The position numbers and the translations under genes are program-made. 64,000 bases of DNA from Bettongia penicillata ogilbyi (lineage: Eukaryota > Chordata > Mammalia > Diprotodontia > Potoroidae), in assembly GCA_023548195.1 (NCBI GenBank), contig JAJHZJ010000336.1, positions 2,646,704-2,710,703 on the forward strand, in the 5' to 3' direction. Under the pieces are notes generated by a model that saw only the letters and a list, made by a program, of their open reading frames with translations, had not been told where the DNA came from and did not search any database. Numbering within the stretch: position 1 is the first letter of the stretch; every line of letters begins with the position of its first letter. Of this stretch, positions 57,920 to 64,000 are shown piece by piece.

Positions 57920-60300
57920 TCTGATACACTGATCAGAGCTCCTCATTCTTTCAAAACTGTTTGTCTTCACTGTATTGAAGTCATTGTATAAATTTTTCTG
58001 GTTCCATTCAGTATACTCTACATCAGCTTACGTAAGTCTTCACAAGTTTCTCTGAAACCATTCTCTTTTCATTTCTTAGAACACAATAATAATATTCTTT
58101 CACATTTATATAGCATAACTTATTCAGCCATTCCCCAACCGATTGGTATCTCCTCAGATTCCTAACTTTTGTCATCTCAAAAAGAGCTATAAATATTTTT
58201 GTACATCCTTTCAATTATTTTTAGGACTAATCTTAAACTACCCTCTCTCTAGTCTTTTATATCCCTTTCTCCCCTTTCCCTTCCTATTCCCCTGTAGAGT
58301 ATTTCTAATTTAATTTTTTTTAATTTTAATTTTTTTTTAATGTTTTACAATCATTTCCTTAAAGTTAAGATTTTATCCCCCCACCCTTCCCCCAATACCC
58401 CCCTCCCTCCCCATGATAGCATACAATTCTGTTTAGGTTCTACATATACTTTCCTATTGAGCACATTTTCACTATAGTCATGCTATGTAGTCGAACTAAA
58501 ATAAAAGGAAGAAATCATATAACAAATCAAAACATAATACACTGAAACCCACCCACACACAAACATGATCTGCTACATTCTGCGAATGACTTCCATATTT
58601 CTTTCTCTGAGTGTGGAAGGCATTTTGCCTTAGAAGACCGACATTAGGATTTTTTTTTTCTCAGTAAGTTCTTGTGTTATTACAAAGTTCTCTAACTGTA
58701 TGTGTGAATTTCTATGGATATGTATGTGTTCTCTCCTTTGACCAGTTTAGATAAAAGAGAGGTTCAAGTGTCATTTGCTCTTCCTAATTCCCTCCTTGAT
58801 TGCATAGATGTCTACCTAGACACCTTGATAACTTGTGGGATAATCTCCCCCAACTTTCCTTTCCCTCTTTCCCCTCTCCCACCCTTTTCCCTACCCCCAA
58901 TGAATTCTTCTTCTCCCCTCTTTCCATTCTTCTCTTAAAATCATAAAGAAATAAAAGAACCACTCCCAGGCTTTTTCTAATTTGATTCCCTATATGAATT
59001 CTGATGATGATAGGATTCAGAGGGGACATGTGTACCATCTCCCCATACTAAAACATAAGCAGTTTATCACTGTTTCGTCCTATGTTCAACTGTATTTTTA
59101 CCATTTTATGTTTCTCTTAATTCCTGAATTTGAACTTCAAAGTTTCTATAGAGTCCTGATCTTTTCATCAGGAATGCTTGGAAGTCCTCTATTTCATTAA
59201 GGGTTTTTTTTTCCCCTTTTAGGATTATACTGAGTTTTGCTACGTAAGTTATTCTTGACTGTAAGTTCACATCCTTTATCTTCTACAATATGGCATTCCA
59301 GCTCTCTGCTCTCTTTATTTTTAAGGCTGCTAAATCATGTATGATCCTCCCTGTGACTGACACCTCAGTACTGGGATTCTGGCTTTTCGGCTGCTTGCAG
59401 TATATTTTTTTCTTTGACCTAGAAGCTTTAGAATTTGGTTATAATGTTCTTAGGAGTTTTCGAGTTGCTTTCAAGAGGTTACCAGCAGATTCTGTCTACT
59501 TCCACTTTGCCTTTGGTTCTGACAGACATGGGCGGTTTTCTTTTAATATTTCCTGAAATATGAATTCAAGGTTCTTTTTTTGTTCATAGGTTTTGGGTAA
59601 TCTAATGAGTCTTGCATTTTTCTTCTCAATTCTCTTTTCAAGGTCAGTTGTTTTTGTTATGACATATCTTATGTTTTCTCCTTTTTTTTTTCAGTCTTCA
59701 TTTTGTTTGAATATTTTTGGTCATATCATGAAGTCACTGGCTCCAATTTAGTCCATTCTATTTTCAGGGAGTTTATTGCTTAGCCAAGATTTTGTATTTC
59801 TTGAGATGAACTGGTAATTCCCAATTCATTTTCCCATAATTCTTTTTTCTAATTTTTTCCTCTAGCACTGTCCTTTCATTGATAAAAACCTTAAAAAAAA
59901 TTCTTTTTGAAACTCTTGTTTTATCTCTTCCAGGAATTCTAGTTGAATTTGTGACAAAGGTGTGTCTGTCTTTGAAGCTTTGCCTGCAGATATTCTGGAG
60001 TCATTCTCTCCTTCTGAGTTTATATCTTAGGCATCTCTCTCATCATAATAGCTTTCTTTGGTGGGATTTTTTTTTTGTTTGCTTGTTTATTCTTTCCGCT
60101 TACTTCTTGACTTCAGATTTGATATTAGTGCCAGGTTCTATGCACTTCTGGAGGGAGGGTCTTGGCTGGTCCTGATTCTGCTCTAGTCGGTTACTGAATG
60201 TTGTATTGTTCCAGGTTGGGGGCCTGCAAGCTTTCAGTGCTTCCAGAGTAAAGCCTGCTCAACGCCCTTCTCATCAGAGGTTGGGTCTGGGTATGAGCAA
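57920..60300 (-). mobile_element. HAL1-like LINE, second copy of the ORF2-deleted type
   Basis: Minus strand: 5' UTR remnant (60300-59900), decayed ORF1 (about 59900-59160), spacer (59150-58700), a short L1 insertion (58690-58305), ORF2 C-terminal tail (58214-58023, with CTKIFIALFEMTKVRNL) and 3' part. Shares CCAGGTTCTATGCACTTCTG with 40400 (one change) and the spacer-to-ORF2-tail junction with 38.9-39.0 kb. Confidence 0.7.
58305..58690 (-). mobile_element. L1 3' UTR fragment inserted in HAL1-like copy
   Basis: Nearly identical in order to the 3' UTR of the L1 at 52745-53160: CTCCCTCCCCATGATAGCAT, GTTCTACATATACTTTCCTA, GAGCACATTTTCACTATAGT and TCTTTCTCTGAGTGTGGAAG. Confidence 0.88.
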
Positions 60301-60838
60301 TATATGTACTTGCACTAGTTATGCAAACATGTTAAAAATGTCTCTAAGTATTTTCACTTTCCTTCAAAATTTCAATAGTCCTGCCCATACTTACTCAGTT
60401 GATCCTTGACCTCATAATGCTAATATTTCTGCCTGCAGTCATACACAAAGCTCACCCACAGGTATGTCCATGAAGACTTAACCAAAAATGGAGCAGTGAG
60501 AAAGCAGTGTGATATTATTCACTTATAATTTTCTGAAGGTTTCATGTTTGCCATGATAGGTTACATCACTGTATATTTCAACAAGCTGTACCTTAATTAT
60601 GACAAAAGGACAAGAAGGAATGAGAGGAACATGGGACTTAGACCCTAATCTTAAAAAAATGGAACACTGGCCAGAATCTAACCACTGGTGGAAGATTATT
60701 AAATTTATATACTAACCAGCATACTTTGCTCAAAAACAGCTAGTTACAGATGTTACTGTAAAAATGGTGAAAGACAAATCTGCATTTTGGGAAATTTTAT
60801 ATAGGACATACTATGTAAGGGTACTACAGTATTTATCT

Positions 60839-61092
60839 AGAAGGCAGCTACGTGGCACAGTAGATAGAGTGCTAGGCCTCAAGTCAGGGAAATCAAAGTT
60901 CAAATTCTGCCTCAGACGTTTACTAGCTGGGTGACGCTAGTAACCTCTATTTGTCTCAGTTTCCTCATCTGTAAAATGAAGTTAATAACAGCGCCCGAAT
61001 CCCAGGGTTGTGGTGAGGACCACAGGACATAATAACTATAAAGTGCTCAGAACAGTGCCTGGCTATGTAAGTGTTACATAAATGTTACCACT
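60839..61092 (+). mobile_element. Marsupial tRNA-derived SINE (MIR-type tail)
   Basis: GCAGCTACGTGGCACAGTAG, CCTCAGACGTTTACTAGCTG, CTCATCTGTAAAATGAAGTT and CAGAACAGTGCCTGGCTATG. Confidence 0.9.
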
Positions 61093-61149
61093 GGGTATGT
61101 ATGCGTACGTGCACATATGTTTATATATCCTTATGCATATATGTATATG

Positions 61150-61465
61150 TATGCATGTATTGAATTTCTAGGCCAAGAGATTGACCCCACCACTGGTGCT
61201 GAGCATGATTCCTCCGTGCTTTACCGGATGGGCTTCATGAGTTCCTGTGGCCAGATCGATTCCCCCGCTAGCCAGACCTGTGGTGATGAGTCTTTCTGAA
61301 CTTAGCTGCCAAGCGCTCAGTCTGTTATCAGCCACATACCTGAATCCTTTCCAGTTAATAGGACCTGCCAGAATTTGGGCTCAGTTGACACACTCTCCAA
61401 AAACCAGGGTCGCCTTAACAGTCCACGATGGCACTGCAATGGGTCTTTTGTGGAGTGGGATGTGA
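61150..61465 (+). other. Unassigned sequence block
   Basis: A compact, compositionally even block from GGCCAAGAGATTGACCCCAC to CCTTAACAGTCCACGATGGC. It contains overlapping ORFs of 60 and 72 codons and does not resemble any repeat I know. It may be an unrecognised repeat or non-coding conserved element. No function is claimed. Confidence 0.3.
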
Positions 61466-62159
61466 TATAATTTCAAAAATACTGATATTATTGTTTTCCC
61501 AAAAATAGAAATAAAATAAAGTATTAAAAAGCCCAAATCTCCAACTCCCACCCATTTCCCATAGCTTATAATCTATGGGCACTACTAATAGCAAAAGATC
61601 TCTCTAGCTTATTTGCTCACCTAGCCTCATCGTTACTGTTTACCTGTTATTGCAAAGTGCACTGTCTCCTAACAGTCTACTAAGCCTTGTAGACCTGGGG
61701 AACGCTCTGTCTACAGTAGAATCTCAGCAATAATTCCACCCTCAGGAAACACTGAGAGAGGAGGGACCTCCTTCAAGTAAGCAGCTATGTAATAGGTGGC
61801 ATAAGAGGTTTCACCACTTTTTAAAGTATAAATTACCAATATCAAATCTATAAAATAGGGTAAAAAACTGAGGCTAGAATCTTGAATTATTAGCAACCAG
61901 CACTGACTGCTTCCAGATCATTCAGGTGGAACTTAAGCCTTGAGTCACTACGCTGTCATTCTCCACTTCAATCTGAATGCGTAACTGATGGCTTAGGGAC
62001 CAAGAGACACCATAAAGTATTCTCCTTCTTCATCTACCTTGATGGATCAAAAAAGTGCTTTGAATGGATAAGGGGGAGTGGGAGTTCATTTTACCCAACC
62101 AAGACCTATGATTTCTTTAGTGTAGGGAACTCTCATCATGAAAATATCCTCCATCAATG

Positions 62160-62305
62160 TTAAACAGCATCTCCTTTGCAATTTAGAAGATTAAGGGGCA
62201 AAGAGAGATTGGGTGACTTGTCCATGGTCACACAAGCAGGAGTGATTCCCTGACTCCAAAACCAGCCCTTTGTCCAGTCCACGATACTGTCTCTCCCTTG
62301 TCAAT
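62160..62305 (-). mobile_element. MIR relic
   Basis: GGGTGACTTGTCCATGGTCA and CACAAGCAGGAGTGATTCCC: antisense MIR core. Confidence 0.6.
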
Positions 62306-63449
62306 CAAAAAGAGGTTAAAAACAACTTAAACTAGAGTGGAATTTTTAGGTAGAACCAAGGCCCTTTAAAGTCCCAAGGTCTTGGCAATTGAACTCTACT
62401 CAACTTTTGTCAAATGGATATGTGATCATGTCCATCTGGAAGTTCCCACCAATGATGCAGGGAGTAACCTCATGCCTGCCCAACATGTACAGCTCCTGTC
62501 CAGGTCCTTCAATGATTCTGCCACAGGGAGCCACCTAAACTTGGGAGAAAGTAGTAGATTTGGGAAATGAAACCTCTTTCCTTTATGAATGGTTTCTATT
62601 GGTCTATAATTGAGAAATCATTCTTGAGAATTAAATCATTGGCTTCTTCCTTTGAAATATTCATAGAAGACAGTTCAAAGAAGGTCATCCTTGCTCTTTT
62701 CTGACATCTTGAGGGTACCAGTGGAGTACTGCTTCTGTCCACTGTCATCCTTCACTCGTACCATAAGACAAAACTATTTTCTACTTTTGATTGACTCATT
62801 ATTCCTTGACGACATCTTTTACGATTGTTCTTTGCTTAGGTTCCTAATCGGTTCTATGTTGTAGGCGCGCCCAGCCCTGAAACCTTCGGTGAGATATTAT
62901 TCATTTATAATTTTCTGAAGGTTTCATGTTTGCCATCATATAACACCACCAGCAGAATGTTATAATCAAAGATAAAACCAGATTATTCAGACCCATACTT
63001 GAGAAGTGTGTCCTTTATGGATATATAGGGCCAGGTATTAAGTCTAAGAACAAGTAGCAAGTCAATGGATTATCTTTTGTTAACATTTCAAAGGAGGAAA
63101 TCAATTATTTAACCTATAATCCTTAAATATAGGCCACCAGCAACCACTAATAAAGGAAACAGGCTTAATTCTGCAAGTCAGGCTAAATTTCCCAAGTCTA
63201 TTACTTTCTAACACGGAGCTAGGATCAGACAACATTTTCAGTAGAACAAGTGTGACTAATGGATGCAGCAGGACAGACTGACATTAGGCTTTTAGAAGTA
63301 AAGTACAAATAGAAGTGGAGCTTGTGGATGTATTGATTTGTTCTTTGATCCTAAGGACATTAGCCACAGGATCAATACACATACATACACAGACTTAATG
63401 TGAAGCAGTCATTTCTGAGGCAAGGTTAAAAATGGCAAATTCAACAAAG

Positions 63450-63965
63450 CGCAGAATCAGAGAATTGAATAATTTCAGAATTGTAAGGAGCCTCAGTGGT
63501 CATCAGTCCAGACAATTCCTATAAAAGAATCCCCTCTACCACAGACTTGACAAGTGGTCATCCAACCTACTCCTAAAGACCTCCACTGATGGGGAAACTA
63601 ACACCTTCAGAGCAGTCCATTTCACTCTGGGGTAACTCTAATAGTTAAAAAGTCTTTCTGAATATCAAACCTTAATTTACCTTTATGTAATTTCCTCCGA
63701 CTGCTGCTCCTGGGGCCAAAAAGAACAAATCTAACCCCTCTTTCACATGACATCACTCAACATAATTGAAGACAGCTATCATGTTCCTCCTGATATCTTT
63801 TCTTCTATAGGCCAACCATCCCCACGTCCTTTAACTAATCTTTTATGTCTTAGACTTAAACATCCAGTTTGGCCTCTCCTGGATAGCCTTCAAGTTACAA
63901 AGGTTATTTTAAAAAGGTAGTGCCCAGAACTAAACACAAAACTTCAGACCTAGACTGACCAGGGT
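63450..63965 (-). mobile_element. L3/CR1-like LINE 3' region
   Basis: Antisense CR1-clade order: CAGTGGTCATCAGTCCAGAC, ACCTCCACTGATGGGGAAAC, AAAAGTCTTTCTGAATATCA, AAGACAGCTATCATGTTCCT and TAGTGCCCAGAACTAAACAC. Shares the region with the relic at 23530. Confidence 0.82.
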
Positions 63966-64000
63966 AGAGCACAGAAGAAATAGCATCTTCAGATTCCTCA

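Overview
This is a mammalian, almost certainly marsupial, genomic window. The evidence is spliced vertebrate genes with GT-AG introns, tRNA-derived SINEs of the type that fills marsupial genomes, L1 and ORF1-only (HAL1-like) LINEs, and old MIR, L2 and L3/CR1 relics. The species cannot be fixed from the sequence alone.

Two genes meet tail to tail. On the + strand, positions 1 to about 7,900 hold the 3' end of NT5C2 (cytosolic purine 5'-nucleotidase II). Four coding exons (3134-3185, 3327-3387, 3505-3681, 6483-6734) encode about the last 180 residues, ending in a polyacidic tail, followed by a 3' UTR of about 1.2 kb with an AATAAA signal. On the - strand, about 11,830 to the window end holds the 3' two thirds of CNNM2 (membrane protein of magnesium homeostasis). 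Six coding exons were placed to the base: 49214-49077, 47164-46995, 29768-29675, 28509-28444, 22372-22188 and 20878-20669. All reading phases close, and together they give the C-terminal 287 or so residues (the cyclic-nucleotide-binding-homology region and the C-terminal tail). The transmembrane and CBS parts (human exons 1-2) lie beyond 64,000. NT5C2-CNNM2 convergent neighbours match my recollection of the human 10q24 order.

Layout: 1-3133 NT5C2 intron with ancient repeats and one SINE; 3134-7900 NT5C2 exons and 3' UTR; 7900-11830 intergenic; 11830-20668 a nearly repeat-free stretch, best read as a very long CNNM2 3' UTR; 20669-29768 the last four CNNM2 coding exons with short introns; 29290-30200 a GC-rich CpG island with a G-rich minisatellite over exon 5; 30.2-47.0 kb a large intron with SINEs, L3/CR1, L1 and nested HAL1-like elements; 47.0-49.2 kb two exons, joined by a GC-AG intron; 49.2-64 kb an intron filled mainly with L2 and nested L1-type elements.

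No prokaryotic-style system, CRISPR array or novel protein-coding locus was found. The most interesting items are the GC-AG intron, the lengthened NT5C2 acidic tail, the G-quadruplex-prone minisatellite beside the exon 5 acceptor, a family of LINEs sharing one internal ORF2 deletion, and small unexplained duplicated segments.
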